A DNA stretch of 64,000 nt from Ligustrum vulgare (taxonomy: Eukaryota; Streptophyta; Magnoliopsida; Lamiales; Oleaceae), in the NCBI GenBank assembly GCA_963555705.1, contig OY743174.1, positions 24,741,608 to 24,805,607 of the forward strand. The letters run 5' to 3'. A program made the translations under genes and the position numbers. Below the pieces are notes generated by a model, which saw nothing but the letters and a program-made list of their open reading frames with translations, had not been told where the DNA came from and searched no databases. Shown piece after piece: positions 46,881 to 60,504 of this stretch (its first letter is position 1; the number at the start of each line of letters is the position of its first letter).

Positions 46881-47500
46881 GAAGATGTAGATCTAGATAA
46901 CAAATTCCAGTAGTATGTAATTTTTTTTTTATTGTATTTTATATAATTGTTTCCTGGATACTTTTTATAATTATTGTAACTTTTGCTATATGTAATTTTT
47001 CCAAAATTACAAATTCTATTATGTAATTTTCATTACACAATATTACATGGGGTTTAATTTTTATATTGTAGTTTATTACATGGGTGTATTTGTAATTTAT
47101 TACATGAGTATAACTTCTTTGTCGATCATATAATTTCGTTGCTGATTGTATAGTGCCCTCTAGCAAAGTTGTCCATGGCATCCTCCTTACCACTGATTAG
47201 TTGTTCCGAGTGGAAGAGCTAGCAATATGTTCCAGTTCGAACCTCATCTATTACAGCAGGATCTAGATCTACGAACACCGAGCAAGGTACGTGCTTTTCG
47301 GCTCAAGTTTTTCTAAAGAATGTGTTGATGAATATCATGTACACTGCCTACTTTTTTTCTCCGGACATTCAGGCGACGGCAATTTCCATGAATAATAACA
47401 TAGTAGTATTGAAAATCCGTTGATTCATTAATTAATCAAAAAAACCTATACAAATCTTAAATCCATAGAAAATTTTGTAAACAAACATGAATCTTGTACT
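46881..47500. other. AT-rich DNA, nothing recognised
   Basis: 46900-47110 is rich in short TGTAAT/ATTACA inverted motifs. The minus-strand frame at 46939-47193 has no known domain. Confidence 0.4.
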
Positions 47501-48600
47501 CCGGGTAATATAATTCCCGGCAGGCATTTTCGACTTGAATTTCTGCCCGACCAATGTGGATCAAAATACAATATCTCATTTTCGCATGAAATTGAAATTA
47601 TAAAGTGGGAAAGAGAAATGACAGAGACGTAACGAAGACAGCTCTACGAAATACAGATCTAAGAATGAAAATATGACTATGGTTTGTGGAAAAGACAGAA
47701 ATGAGTAGTTTGAGTGGTGGGGGGAGGGAGCAGTCATACGAATCATAGTAGGCTTGATGGGAAAATCTTCAATTCAAGCCCAAAAAAAGTTCAAGTACAT
47801 GTTTGGGAGCTTCAAAAAATCAATTATGATATGCGGAAAGAAGTTTGGAGGCAAAATTATGGCCAAAGAAGAATTTGGATGCAACTGGAAATCAAAAACC
47901 CGCAAGGATTGTGATTCATATTTTTAGTCAGAAATTGAGACTCCATTTTAGCATGGAAAATGTTTGAATTCGGAAATCACTATTTCAGGAAGAATTGTAG
48001 CCCTTTGAGTCTTCTTTCTAACGCACTTTGAATCATTAAAATTGGACATCGTTAGAGAAAGTTATAATCAAAATATCAAGAGAACGCGAGATGAGAAAAC
48101 TACAACCACGCGATCTCGTGGACAACAAAGGCGCAATCGTCCGATGCACCCAAAAGTGATCCGAGAGCAAAACAATCCTTCCTGAATTTTTGCTATTTTT
48201 TCCATTTTTTATTATTTTGTTAGGGTTTTGTGCCTTTATTACAGCAACCCTAATTGTTAGGTCTTTTTTTACTTATTTATATGTTATTTTTTATCGTAAT
48301 GGGAATGCTTTGATGAATAAAAAATCTATTGAGTGTTTTCTCTCCAAATATTGTTCTTGATTGAACCGAACATGAAGAACACGAAGAAAACAAAGAACTC
48401 AACAAGTAAAAAAAAATAACCAAAAAAAAAAAAAAGAAAGAAAAAGAAGAAGAAGAAGAAGAAGTAATTCTTAAAATTCAAGAACCACTTTCTTGAATTT
48501 CTTTAAATTCTTGATATTCCTTTCCTTCAGAGTCAATTAAAATTCATTCTTGCTATTTGATGTTAGATCCTCTTATTTTGAGTTTTATTGAATTTTAGAA
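47500..48600 (+). mobile_element. Probable Gypsy LTR/leader remnant
   Basis: The text around 47770-47920 and 48000-48400 has the look of the LTR and leader of a plant Gypsy element and runs into the protease fragment that follows. There is a low-complexity A-rich/GAA run at 48405-48465. No LTR borders can be set. The frame 47714-47914 is not a gene I recognise. Confidence 0.35.
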
Positions 48601-49080
48601 ATCCACATAAAGGGGATGGATTATTAGTTTAATTCTATTTTCAAAATTAGATGTTATGTGGGTGATAAAGTGTGTAGTTTGACTATTGATAAGGAGTACA
48701 TCTCTAATTTGGCTAGTATCACAGCGGTTGAGATATTGGGATTGCCTCTTCTTCCACATCCTAGGCCTTATAAGTTGACATGGTTGAAGGAGTGTGTGAA
48801 GTCCAATGTGACCAAGCAAGTTCTAGTAAATTTCACCTTTGGGAGGTATAGTGATGACTTATTGTGTGATGTAGTACCTCTAGAGTCTTGTCATATCTTG
48901 TTTGGTAGGCCATGGAGGTATGAAAGGAAGGTAATTTATGATAGGGTAGGAACAAGTACATGCTTCTTAAGGATGGAAAAACAATCATCCTAGTTGGTTT
49001 AACACCAGAACAAGCACTTCAAGATACGAAGAATGTGAAAAATGAGAGTTATCCAATGTTGAGTTTGAAGAGGCAATTAG
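48600..49080 (+). pseudogene. Ty3/Gypsy retropepsin fragment
   Basis: The frame 48658-48993 reads DKVCSLTIDKEYISNLAS, then LGLPLLPHPRPYKLTWL, VLVNFTFGRYSDDLLCDVVP and CHILFGRPW. That is the order of the retropepsin-like domain in plant Gypsy polyproteins. The catalytic D-S/T-G is changed to D-K-E. After a frameshift near 48950 the reading continues (DGKTIILVGLTPEQ). Inactive remnant; no RT or integrase follows. Confidence 0.75.
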
Positions 49081-49679
49081 AATGTCTAACAAAATATTAT
49101 TGCACGGAAGGGTGAAAGGTAGCTAAGTTGCAAAAGAGGGAAAATGAAAGAGAGGTTGTTGCTCAATTGCAAGAAGAGAGTGAAAGTGAGGTTGTAGCTG
49201 AGTTGCAAGAAGAGTCTCAGGATAAGAATATTGAGAAGGAGGATGGTCAATTGAAAAATGAAGTGGAAGTTAAAAATTTGAAGAGTTAAGAGGGAGTGCA
49301 TGAACTTGGGGATAAACATATCGAAGATGAGGCTGGGCATGATAAATTAGAAGCGGTAGTTGAGTATAAAAAGTTAGAAGAGGTAGTTGATAATAAAAAA
49401 ATTAGAAGTGGTGATTGAGCAAGAGAGTGCAAAAATTGGAGGTGAAGGGAAGAGACTCGTGAGAAAAGAGGATGTGGAGGTGTTCTATCACAAGTACAAG
49501 AATCGATACTTAGTACATGGAGAAACTAACATTTTTTTACCCTATTTTGCTTAATTCTTTTTTGCAGTTTAATTGTACTTGGAAATTTGAGTCACACCAC
49601 GTACGCCATAAGGAGTTTCTGCTTCATGCTATCCATGTAATCCAAGTAGTAGCATATTATTGGTTGATCAAATACAATG
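49081..49679 (+). other. Glu/Lys-rich degenerate tract after the protease fragment
   Basis: Repeats of the type GAAGAGAGTGAAAGTGAGGTTG give an acidic, broken reading frame (49125-49440) with stops. Probably the spacer of the same Gypsy polyprotein. The minus-strand frame 49086-49340 is its shadow. Confidence 0.45.
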
Positions 49680-50592
49680 TGTAACGCCCCAAATAATGTT
49701 AACTTGGGATGCCACGAACGTCCAAAAATCCTGTAATTAAATATTTTAAATAAACACCAAAATGCGAATATATATATTAAGAACTATAGAAAATTAGAAA
49801 AAAAATTCGAAAACATTCTTTAAATATTTTTTTTACAACCAAGTATAATAAGCTAAGTGCCAAAATTTATGAAAATTCTAAAATTCAAGATTTAATTGAC
49901 AAAATGGAAATCAACTATTAAATTACTCATTTTAAAATTTTATAAATTAAATGCTCTATTATTTTATCAATATTGTCCCGCTCATTGCCTCGCATCGTCG
50001 AGCTCCTTAACCTGAAAGGGTGGAAATAGTGGGGCGAGCATAATGAATATACTCAGTGGAGATACAGTAATCAGTCCAAATTAATTCCAAACATGAAATA
50101 AAATTATGAATATAATACCAATAAAAACTTTTCTTTTAAAAATGTAATGTGGGACATCCCCAATGACCCAATTTCAATCCCGGACCTTTTACAGTCCCTG
50201 ACAACATGTATCAGCTAAATAAAATTGTGTACTGTGGGAAAACCCCAAGGACCCAATTTCGATCTCGGACCTATTTACGGTCCTTGGTAACCTTTTCAAA
50301 ACATAGAAGCATCATATCACAATTAAAATTGCACATAAGGAAATAACATGGGCAAAATAACCACAATTGCTTTAAAGTAAACCCCACCTCAAAGTCTTGA
50401 ATTTTTCTTGAAATTAAATGAATGTGAACTAACGTACTTTAAACTTTTCCCGCGACGTCATCTAGCAATAAAAATTTAAATGTTTTTGCTAGATAACTCG
50501 ACGGAGTAATATAAATTCTAAAATTTGACGGGAATGTCGTAGCGACACAACTTATGTTATAAAATTTGCATTTTCAAATTCGGGTCGCTACA
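49680..50592 (-). repeat. 3' LTR of the chromovirus
   Basis: 913 bp; on the + strand it runs TGTAACGCCCC...GGGTCGCTACA. It contains a 100-bp unit twice (GGACCCAATTTCGATC, CGGACCTATTTACGGTCC; about 50150-50300). It is homologous to 55249 onward and to the solo LTR at 58438-61354. Confidence 0.88.
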
Positions 50593-50629
50593 ACCTCCCC
50601 CACTTAATAAATTTCGTCCTCGAGATCAA

Positions 50630-51904
50630 ACTTGGATTAAAAAATTTCTGGGTACTTGACTAAGATTTCCTCTTCTCTTTCCCAAGTTGCCTCTTCTTTA
50701 CCATGTCTGCTCCATTAGACTTTAACTAAAAGAATACCCTTATTCCTCAAGGTGCGAACTTTCCTCTCAAGTACGACCACGGGAATTTCCTCATATGTCA
50801 TATCCTTGTTGACATCCAAAGATGCATAACTAACAATGTGGTCCGAATCATGGACATATTTTCTTAACATTGAGATGTGAAAGACATTATGTACCACTGA
50901 TAACTCTGGTGGTAAAGCCAACCTATAGGTCACGTCTCCAGTTCTTCAAAAATCTCAAAAGGTCCAATAAACCTTGTCCTAAGCTTCTCTTTCTTTCCAA
51001 ATCTTACCACGCCTTTCATAGGAGCCACTTTAAGGAACACTTTTTCACCAATTTCAAATCGAAGTTCTTTTCGTCTCTTGTCAGCATAAGACTTTTGTCT
51101 ATCTTGTGCTGCTTTAATCCTTTCTCTGATTTTCTCCACAACACTTACAGTCTGTTCCACTATTTCTGGACCTAAAATCCACTTCTCACAAACTTCATCC
51201 CAATGAATTGGTGATCTGCACTTTCTGATATAAAGAGCTTCATACGGTGTCATGCCAATAGTAGCCTGAAAACTATTATTATATGCAAACACAACCAACG
51301 GTAAATGCATTTCCCAGGTACCACCAAGGTCTAAAACACAAGCTCTCAACATATTCTCTAAAGTTTGTATAGATCTCTCTGACTGTCCATCTACCTGTGG
51401 ATGATTTGCTGTACTGAATTTCAATCTAGTTCCCGTAGCTGTCTGCAAGCTTTCCCATAACTTGGATGTAAATTTGGTATCTCTGTCTGACACTATAGAA
51501 ACTAGTACACCATGCAATCTTACAATTTCTCTGATGTACAACTGAGCACACTGGTCCAGACTGAAAGTCATCTTCACTGGTAGAAAATGAGCAGATTTTG
51601 TCAAACGATCAACTATGACCCATTTAGCTTGATGACCTCTAGTTGATCTAGGAAGTCCAACGACAAAATCCATTGCTATGTGTTCCCACTTCCATTCTGG
51701 GATCTCAAGTGGGTTCAAAAATCCAGATGGACGTTGATGTTTAACTTTAACTTGTTGGCAAGTCATGCACTTCTCAACAAACAAGCCAATTGACATATTC
51801 ATGTTTTTCCGTCTATAATTTTTTTTAGATCCTGGTACATCTTCATACCTCCTGGATGTGCAGTATAAGATGAATAATGTGCTTACTCTAGAATCCCCTT
51901 TCAC
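50630..51904 (-). pseudogene. Gypsy integrase and chromodomain-like C-terminus
   Basis: The frame 50930-51904 has CMTCQQVKVKHQRPSG (zinc-region end), WEHIAMDFVVGLP (first Asp), VSIVSDRDTKF (second Asp) and NHPQVDGQSERSIQ (Glu). The GPFEI region follows. The reading continues after a frameshift near 50930 in frame 50715-50933 (HNVFHISMLRKY). A further shift near 50715 leads to a chromodomain-like tail (EEATWERE). All three catalytic acids are present, but the frame is broken. Confidence 0.88.
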
Positions 51905-52729
51905 AAGGTTTCATCCTTTGGTACACACAATCTCCCCTTTAACATGAGAATGTCATCAGTCGATATTTCAAAACCTTTAATACTTCCAGTGAGTACTCGA
52001 TCCTTAATCTTAAAATGGTAACTTCTATATTCATCACTTCAAATTTCAGATTTCATAACCCAATAAAATCAACTCCAAAACAAGATCATAGTAAAAGAAA
52101 TTCAAGGATAAGTTTAATTCACGAGGTAGAACACGATTTAGAAACTTTCTTAATACAATCCTATTTCAACATTCTCAATCAAAGTTGGAACTTCAATCCT
52201 ATTAACTTCAACATAATATGTCCATTTAATATCATCTAAAATCAGAAGCAAGAACTAAACATCTCGGCAATTCTCTATCTCTTTTCTATTATCTCAAATC
52301 CATGAAGTTTACAACTTATAGGTAAGACTTTATCAAATCTGAATTTTACACTTTATAAACATGCTTAACCCATGAAATTTCATCACTGTTTCCCAACACT
52401 TCAATTTATTTCTTACGCCAACATACTAACTTAAAATAGAAAATCTGCAACCTAAAACCTCATGCTAATTCTCATCTTTACCTTACACATTCTTTTAGTC
52501 TAACATTCAACTTATAGGTAGGATTCCATAAAAACTTGCTAAGGTATACTTCATTTACACATTTAATCAAGCACTTGGAAAACATTTGAATTTCTAACCT
52601 CAATCTTGGCATAACATTCATCCAATCAATACCCATCAATCAAACCAACTAAAGTGGTATAAACTACATAGAAAATTCACCACCATATGAGAAACTAACA
52701 TCTACAATACATAATCAAATCTTACTCGC

Positions 52730-53760
52730 ACTTTTCTGTCCACTGAAACTTTATTCCTTTCCTGGTCAACTATGTCATCGGTCCAACTATTTTCGAAAAT
52801 CCTTGATAAACCTTTGGTAATATCCAAATAATCTCAAGAAGCTACGAACTTCAGTTACATTGGTTGGTACAATCTAGTTAGTGAAAGCCTCAACCTTGAA
52901 AGGATCGATTTCAATGCCATCGACGATAAGCACATGTCCAAGAAAACCAATTTGATAAAGCTTGAATTCAAACTTCTTGAATTTTGTATACAACCTTTCA
53001 TGTTAAGTTTCTGTAACACAATGATAAGATATTCCTCATGTTGTTCTTTGTTACTTGAGTAAATAAAGATGTCATCAATAAAGAATATTACTAACCGATC
53101 CAATTATGGATAGCTGTTGCATTAGTCAAGCCAAACGGCATCACATTGAATTCCCAATGTCCATATCTGGTTCTAAATGAGGTTTTTTGGTAAGTCACTA
53201 TCCTAAACGTTCAACTGATAATAACCTGATCTCAAATAAATCTTGTAGAATACACTGGCACCCTTTAACTGATCAAACAAATCTTATATTCATGGCAAAT
53301 GATACTTATTCTTGACTGTGAGGCGATTTAATTCTCTGTAATTGATGTACATCCTCATCGATCCATCCTTCTTTTCACAAACAGTACTGGTGCTCCCCCA
53401 GGCGATACGCTTGGTCAAATAAATCTTTTATCCAACAGTTCTTGTAGTTGCACCTTTAACTCCTGGAATTCCTTCGGCACCATCCTGCAGGGTGCTTTAG
53501 ATATGGGTGCAACTCTAGGCACCAAATCAATCGTGAATTCCACCTATCTATCTGGTGGAATCGTGGAATACCAAGCAGATCTTTTGGAATTACATCTACA
53601 AAATTACACACAACTGGTACATCTAAAGCAGTTAACTCAGTTGGCTGAATCCTAGTGATACTCACTAGATACCATTTACTGTTACTCTTTCTCAACATCC
53701 TTTGTGCTTTCAACAGTGATATGATATGTGGCATGATTTTGACCTTTGTTCAAAAAAGGT
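52730..53760 (-). pseudogene. Gypsy reverse transcriptase remnant
   Basis: Frame 52855-53103 carries FFIDDIFIYSS, the RT catalytic motif with Phe for Tyr at its start. Frame 53456-53734 carries VVCNFVDVIPKDLLGIP, the segment just before RT. The 51905-52730 interval, where the rest of RT and RNase H should be, is too decayed to read. Many stops and frameshifts. Confidence 0.75.
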
Positions 53761-53789
53761 GAATTCACATTATCCTAGCTTTTGAATGA

Positions 53790-53890
<101 letters not shown>

Positions 53891-53899
53891 GACACTTAA

Positions 53900-55246
53900 T
53901 CGTAGTGTGATTACTACTAAGTCAGTTCATGCCTAAAATGATATCAAAATCCTTCATGTCTATTAAACACAAGTCTACCTCTAAGTTCCTCCCATCTTTT
54001 TCAAACTCAACAACTTTCGACATCAGCTTAGTGATAATAACTTCACCTGAAGGAAAACTAACCTCTAAGGCACGATTTACACCTTAGCAGACATCTCCAA
54101 TCTTAGCATCCACTTAATTGTGCAATTCACAATGCTTATACATGAATAATAAAATCTCAAAGGGAAAAATTATAGAAGATCACAGTGGAGCTAAAAGAAA
54201 ATTTTATTATTATCTCAAATCTTCCAAAAGGAAAACAAAATAATAAATTTGCAACTAATATCCATTTTGTGAAATGTGTACTCATACTGAATTCCATGTA
54301 AAGCAAATCCTACTAAGTTAAACGTAAAATAAGTCCTACTGAAAAATATTCCTCAATCATCATATAATCAAACTCTACTTCTCACCATCACTATCACCAT
54401 CACCATCAATCTCAATGACAACTTGCTTTTTGCCGGAGGTATAGAATCATCTACTGGTTATGTTGAGCAATCCTCCACTCTTAAATCAATCGAATTGAAA
54501 AGTGTAGATAACTAATCATAGGGGGAAATGTCTCAGCAATCTCTTGCCACTTCTCGGACAGAGAACCAATACGGTGACTAGTAGTAGTGTGCCCACTAAT
54601 AATATGATCATCGCTCCTCGCTTCACTCTATTTCGCTAGTATTTCCTTGACATGCTCATCTATGTTATGACCGGGGTCCATATATAGTATTTAAATCTTT
54701 TGTGAACTTAATATGTTTCACCTTTTTTTTTTTTTTTTTTACGAGTAAGACTTCCTACAAGACTTTTTCGTAAGTGCCATATCGCATACCAATTATGAAA
54801 GTAAAGTCCAGTGAAATGGGTTACCACATGTTTTAGTCTAATTCCGAGGACTAAACTTATAATTTCTGAAAATTTTTAAATACTTCACATCACAAGTCCA
54901 ATTCCTAAACGTTATTGCTCATGTGAAATTTTTATAACATGTACTGGATACAAACTTTCAAACATTTCAAACTGCATCAACTATAGTAAAATTTCAGTCT
55001 CGTGTAACTTTTCATTGTAAACATTCGATTTCAGATAGTCATAAAATAAATTCATGGTATCCAGTAAATAAAATTTTCAAACTTCATCAAATAAATTTCC
55101 TAAACATTTTACGTTTTCAGAGTCGACGTAGCGCAGCAAGAGTGGGTAGCAAGAAATTTAAATATTTAACATTTTTCTTTTAAAAACTTCTAAATCATAA
55201 TATTTTCACAAGTCTACAGAAAGGTAGACATGCGCTCTGATATCAA
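53900..55246 (-). pseudogene. Chromovirus protease and gag region, decayed
   Basis: On the minus strand a DFDIILGM-type motif (end of the Gypsy protease) is readable near 53920-53950. Upstream, to the right, the gag region is no longer readable. The minus-strand primer site TGATATCAGAGCGCAT lies at about 55230-55246 beside the 5' LTR. Confidence 0.55.
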
Positions 55247-55248
55247 AT

Positions 55249-57115
55249 TGTAACGTCCCAAATTCTGTTAACTTGGGACTCCACGAACGTCCAAAAATCC
55301 TGTAATTAAATATTTTCAATAAACACCAAAATGCGTATATATTTTTTTTTTAACAACTATAGCAAATTAGAAACAAAATGCGGAAACATTCTTTAAATAA
55401 TTTATTTACAACCAAGCATAATAAGCAAAGTGCCAAAATTTGTGAAAATTCTAAAATTCAAGATTTAATTGACAAAATGGAAATCAACTATTGAAATACT
55501 CATTTTAAAATTTTATAAATTAAATGCTCAATCATTTGATCAATATTGTCCCGCACATTGTTTTGCATCGTCGAGCTCCTTAACCTGAAAGGGTGGAAAT
55601 AGTGGGGTGAGTATAATGAATATACTCAGTGGAGATACAACAATCAGTCCAAGTTAATTCCAAATATGAAATCAAATTATGAATATAATACCAATAAAAA
55701 CTTTCCTTTTAAAAATGTACTGTGGAACATCTCCAAGGATCCAATTTCGATCCCGGACCTATTTACGGTTCCTAACAACATGTATTAGCGCGAAATAAAA
55801 TTGTGTACTATGGGACAACCCCAATGACCCAATTTCGATCTCGGGCCTATTTAAGGTCCCTGGAAACCTTTTCAAAATATAGAAGCATCATATCACAATT
55901 AAAATTGCACATAAGGAAATAACATGGGCAAAATAACCACAATTGCTTTACTGTAAACCCCACCTCAAATTTTTGATTTTTTATTGGAATTGAATGGATG
56001 TGAACTAACGTACTTTAAAATTTTCCCGTGACGTTGTCTAGCAATAATAATTTAAATAAACATAATTTAGAATACTAAGATTGAATTAATACTTTAAAAC
56101 TTTTAGGGACTAGATTGAATTTTTCGAAAAGCAAAAGGAATGAGTGTTTGATAAATCTTTAAATTTTAGGGTCAAGTTGTTGGAATCATAAAATACTTTA
56201 AAATTTAATTTGAGGAATACTTAGCCCCTGTTCTCTTTACTGTTTTGAGGTCGTTTTCTGTTTTTATTTTCGAAAACGCTAAAAACGCGTTCTCTTTATC
56301 ATTTTCGAAAACGCATTTTGGAAAAAAAAAAAATTGTACACAAAACGGAAAACGCGTTTTGGGAATTTTTTTTTTTATTATTTATAGAATTATCTTAACT
56401 TAGAACTAAGCTTAATATAAAGTTTTTATTTTTATTATTTTTTTTAGAATTATCCTAACTTGGAACAAAGCCTAAATAAAGAATTTTTTTTTTTTTTTTT
56501 GAGAATATCCTAACTTGGAACTTAGTTTAAATAAAATTTTATTGAATTCAATATCAACATTACAAAAAAAAATTAAATGAGAATTCTTGTTGTTATATTT
56601 CAAAAAATGCAATGATAAATGGACTCTGGTGGTTTTGAAAGAACTTGCATTTTCTGGATTTTAATAGAAGTAGAGCTTTCTCAAATCCCGAACATGACCA
56701 AGCTGTGTTAATATAGACTCTTAATGCTCACATTAGTGTGTTGTATGTAACCATATTTTTAGTGTATTGTGAAAGGAAATTTGAGTTGGAGTTAGTAGTA
56801 TTCTGCAAGCAAATTAATTAAAAATAGTTTAAATAGTGTTCTGCAAAATTTCAAACAGAACGTGTTTTCCAACTTTTCATTTTCAAAAACAGTTTTCAAA
56901 AATGACAAACCAAACGCGTTTTCAGCAAATTTGAAAACAAAAATGAAAACACAAAACACAAAACATTTTCGAAAATGAAAATACGAAATAAAATACAAAC
57001 AGAACGCCACCTTAAACTTTGAGGAAGTTGGAATAGGGGACTAACTTAAATATTTGGCAAACTTTTAGGATTTAAAATCAAATTTCCTACATTTATAACT
57101 AAACTTCCATCCCCA
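55249..57115 (-). repeat. 5' LTR of the chromovirus, interrupted and truncated
   Basis: On the + strand it starts TGTAACGTCCC and parallels 49680 onward to about 56055, then continues with sequence similar to the solo LTR (GGGACTAGATTGAAT). It is split by the Tourist element 56224-57011. Its outer end is not found; the right edge is my estimate. Confidence 0.7.
56224..57011 (-). mobile_element. PIF/Harbinger-type (Tourist) element, copy 2
   Basis: The 788-bp element is flanked by TTA (56221-56223, 57012-57014). It has ends GCCCCTGTTCTCTTT and GGTGGCGTTCTGTTT (right reverse complemented). It is inverted relative to 17897-18747. The shared frame (56792-57010, minus) is about 90% identical in translation to that of copy 1 but has no known domain. 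Confidence 0.87.
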
Positions 57116-57960
57116 TTTTACATCTCATCGGATTGGCATTCGGTGCACCGCGCACGCCACTCGTCGTCGTTGATCGCCGCCTCTTCGACTGGAACTGGAT
57201 CCGTGACCTCACCACAGTCGAAGGCTCGAAGCACTGCAACTGTCTGTAAGCATGTGTGATTTGTGAAGATTTTTTTTGGTTGAATATAGTTGGTTGGAAT
57301 TAAGATTATTTTAGCTATTTGATTGGTTTCTTGAGTTTTAGTTGATTTTTGAGTTCGTTGTGCTCCTTGATTTCGGAATTAAAATAAAGATTTAAGAAAA
57401 ATGATGAATTTCATGTAAAAAAAAAAAAAATTAAGCTTGCGCTTTTTGAGTATTTGGAATATTTCAGGTTTTTTATATTTTGGTTATAGTGGGTTCTTTT
57501 TATTTCTGTTGAAAGATAAGGTAATGTTTGGCTTCCCTTTACTTTACTATTGTTTTGACGTGTTTGTGTTATTTGAAAGGTTTGAAGTGATATTTCCTTG
57601 ATTTTAGATTTTAAGATCTAAGTATTTATGGATTGAAGTGTTATTTAAAAATTTATTGTTAAGATTTTCTGAATATTTGATTTTTTAATTGATTCTATAT
57701 ATTGAAATTTGATGAATATTTGAGTTAATTAGTAAATTGTAATTATTGACTTACAGATTATGGAACTTTTTTTCAATCAAAACGAAAGTTTCAAACTAGT
57801 GGTTCTAGTTCTAGTGATCATGTAACTGCTTCTAGTAGACCACATGAATTATTAGACGTTGATAACACTGGTAAATCTAGCACTAAATTCAATATGGATG
57901 AACTTGTATCGGATCCAGGGAAAAAACCCCCAATCGTTTTTATCATCGATTATCATTGTT
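57116..57960 (+). pseudogene. Truncated 5' end of a TTF-type zinc-finger/hAT-dimerisation gene
   Basis: A GC-richer 5' UTR-like segment (57116-57247) ends in a GT donor (CTGTCTGTAAGC). An AT-rich intron follows to an acceptor at 57755-57756 (TTACAG). The next exon starts at ATG 57760 and, after one frameshift in its first codons, reads SGSSSSDHVTASSRPHELL and MDELVSDPGKKPP. This Ser-rich head and SDPG motif is typical of plant domesticated or hAT-derived TTF zinc-finger proteins. The zinc finger and dimerisation region are missing. Identification is by recalled motif similarity. Confidence 0.55.
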
Positions 57961-58225
57961 TTTATATTGATTTGTACTGTCATGTTATAGACTCAATTTT
58001 GCAAGAGTTGAACGATTGTTTGTATTGGATTATATGTTCATATATTTCATTACGACTTTTTATTATTTTTCTATTTTCTACACTTATTCATTAATTTTTA
58101 ATATTATTTAATTAAATAATACAAAAATTCTCGCTATTTCGATCGTTGACATTCGTCGGTCAGCAATCAACGATCCACGATCAAGGTCAACGCTATAGCT
58201 GGATTCTTTGGCTTGATCGTCACTG
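57961..58225. other. AT-rich flank of the gene fragment
   Basis: The in-frame ORF tail to 58094 is low-complexity. 58130-58225 has TCGATCGTTGAC and CAACGATCCACGATCAAGG short repeats of unknown nature. Confidence 0.4.
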
Positions 58226-58437
58226 GCAGTGGGGTTAGTGATAAGTACATTTTTCGTACTTATCTTGGCTTTAAATTTAGAAAATTGTAAGTGTTTTAGA
58301 ATATGATATTACTAATTATTCGTTGATTTTATTTGTTTTAGGAAAAATCCAATTTTTAATACATTTGGATACAAAACGGAGAAAGTGGACTAAAATCGTA
58401 CAAAAATGACCAAATTGCAACAAATTAATAGATGAGA

Positions 58438-60446
58438 TGTAACGATCGAGAATTTTCAAATTAAATAAATATTTTATTCTCGAATAAAAACGTGTCGTTA
58501 TAATTTTTCTCATTTTCAAAATTTAAGCGTATTCGTCTAGTCAAGTCAACTATTTTCGAGCCAATGAAATAAATTTTAAGTCCAAACCGATTTTTTTGTA
58601 GCCAAAAATTTATTATTTTAAACGTAAATTATTTGTAAGTCTAAATCTGAAATTATTTTACTATCCAATTTATTTTAGCTCAATTCTTATCATTTAAGGA
58701 GTGATATAGTACATGAAATTCTAAACGAATCGTTATTCCTATATTCCAACTTATCACAATTTCATCCTAACTATAACACTTTTCAACCCTTTTCTATTCT
58801 AACTAAAACACTTCCTATCAATATTTATACCCTATACTCCACCTATAGTTCACGACACAATCAAGCAAGCAGAAAACTCAGGTATGATTTTCATTCCTCA
58901 ACCAGTTTCTGCTTTCAAATCTTCCCAGCCAACTAAGAATTTCACCATCACCAACCGGCTGCTTCCCACTGATGCCATAACCCAACAAACACCCACGAAC
59001 TAAAACTTCACTACCGCAATCACCCCTACTGACCTCAACCTCAAAACTCTACAGCCAACACCGGCCACCAGCACCACTGCCACAATTCCACCACACCACC
59101 ATAGCCGACTGTACCCACAGCCTGCCAATCGAATCACCACCAATCTGCATCACTTCTTCCACCTACACCACCGCACAGAACCTATCAAGCCACTGCCGAG
59201 CCATCCAACCATAATCAGCCGAACCTCCATCACCAGATTCTCACGCCCCACGAGCCATGAACAATCTTTAATGGAACAACAAACACCGCCACTGTCCCCT
59301 TAGCCGGCCGAGCCACCAACCACACCAAAAACTCACCCAGACAACTACAAAATCGAATAATAAAATTTGACCCAACAACTTACTTGGAACGCCGCCTTTT
59401 TGGTCGGAAAATCAACACCAAAAATCCAAATCCCAAGCCTCGAATTACTCTCGATATCGCTGGAAAACCACAGCCCAAAATCGAGCCCTTTCACTTCCTT
59501 CACTCCCCCCCGCCACCGCCACTGGACGGCGGTGTTATCGCCGGTGACCGCCGGCTTGAAGGGCACGATCGCCCCTCTCTCTCCTTCGCCTCTGTTCGGA
59601 TCGAAAATGGGGAGAGAGAAATTGATTTTGTTATTTTAAAAATATGATTTTGATAATTACCCCTTAAGCCCCCTAGTTTTGAAAATCCATTATTCTGCCT
59701 TTTAGTTTTAAAAATGTTTTTTAATACAGTCCCTACAAAGTTTTAAAATGTCTTTAGTTTCAGCCCCACGTTTTCAGACCTTTATTTTCAGCCCCTAAAT
59801 ACTTAAATAGTGTTTTAATTATCAGTCCCTAAGTTTATGAAAATCCTACTTCAGCCCCAAAAAAAAAACTTTTCAAATTCAACTTTGTTAAATTTCAAAT
59901 TAGTCCTTAATCTTTTAAATTCATTTTAAAACTTTTAATTCCCAAAATACTAATTTAAGATTTATTTCCTTTTGGCTAGATGAGTTCGCGAGAATAGTTT
60001 AAAGCACTTTGGCTTCACATCCAGTTCAATATTCAGAAAAATCTTAAGACTTTGAGGTGGGGTTTACATTAAAGCAATTGTGGTTATTTTGTCCATGTTA
60101 CTTCTCGATGTGTGATTTTGATTGTGATATAATGCTTCCATTGTTTCAAAAGGTTGCCAGGGACCGTAAATAGGTCCGGGATCTAAAGAGGGTCCTTGGG
60201 TTGCCCACAGTGCACAATTTTAATTAGCGCTAATAACATGTTGTCAGGGATCGTTAGAGGTGGCAATTGGCAGAGTCGAGCCAGCTCGGCCCATGGCTCG
60301 TGAAGCTCGGCTCGTCAAACGGACGAGCCGAGCAGCGAGCTCGGGTCAAACGAGCCGAGCTTAGGCTCGGCTCGTTTGACCTTGGCCGAGCTCGGCTTGG
60401 CCCACGAGCCGCGAGCTCGTGGGCCGAGCCGAGCTCTGCTCGTTAA

Positions 60447-60504
<58 letters not shown>

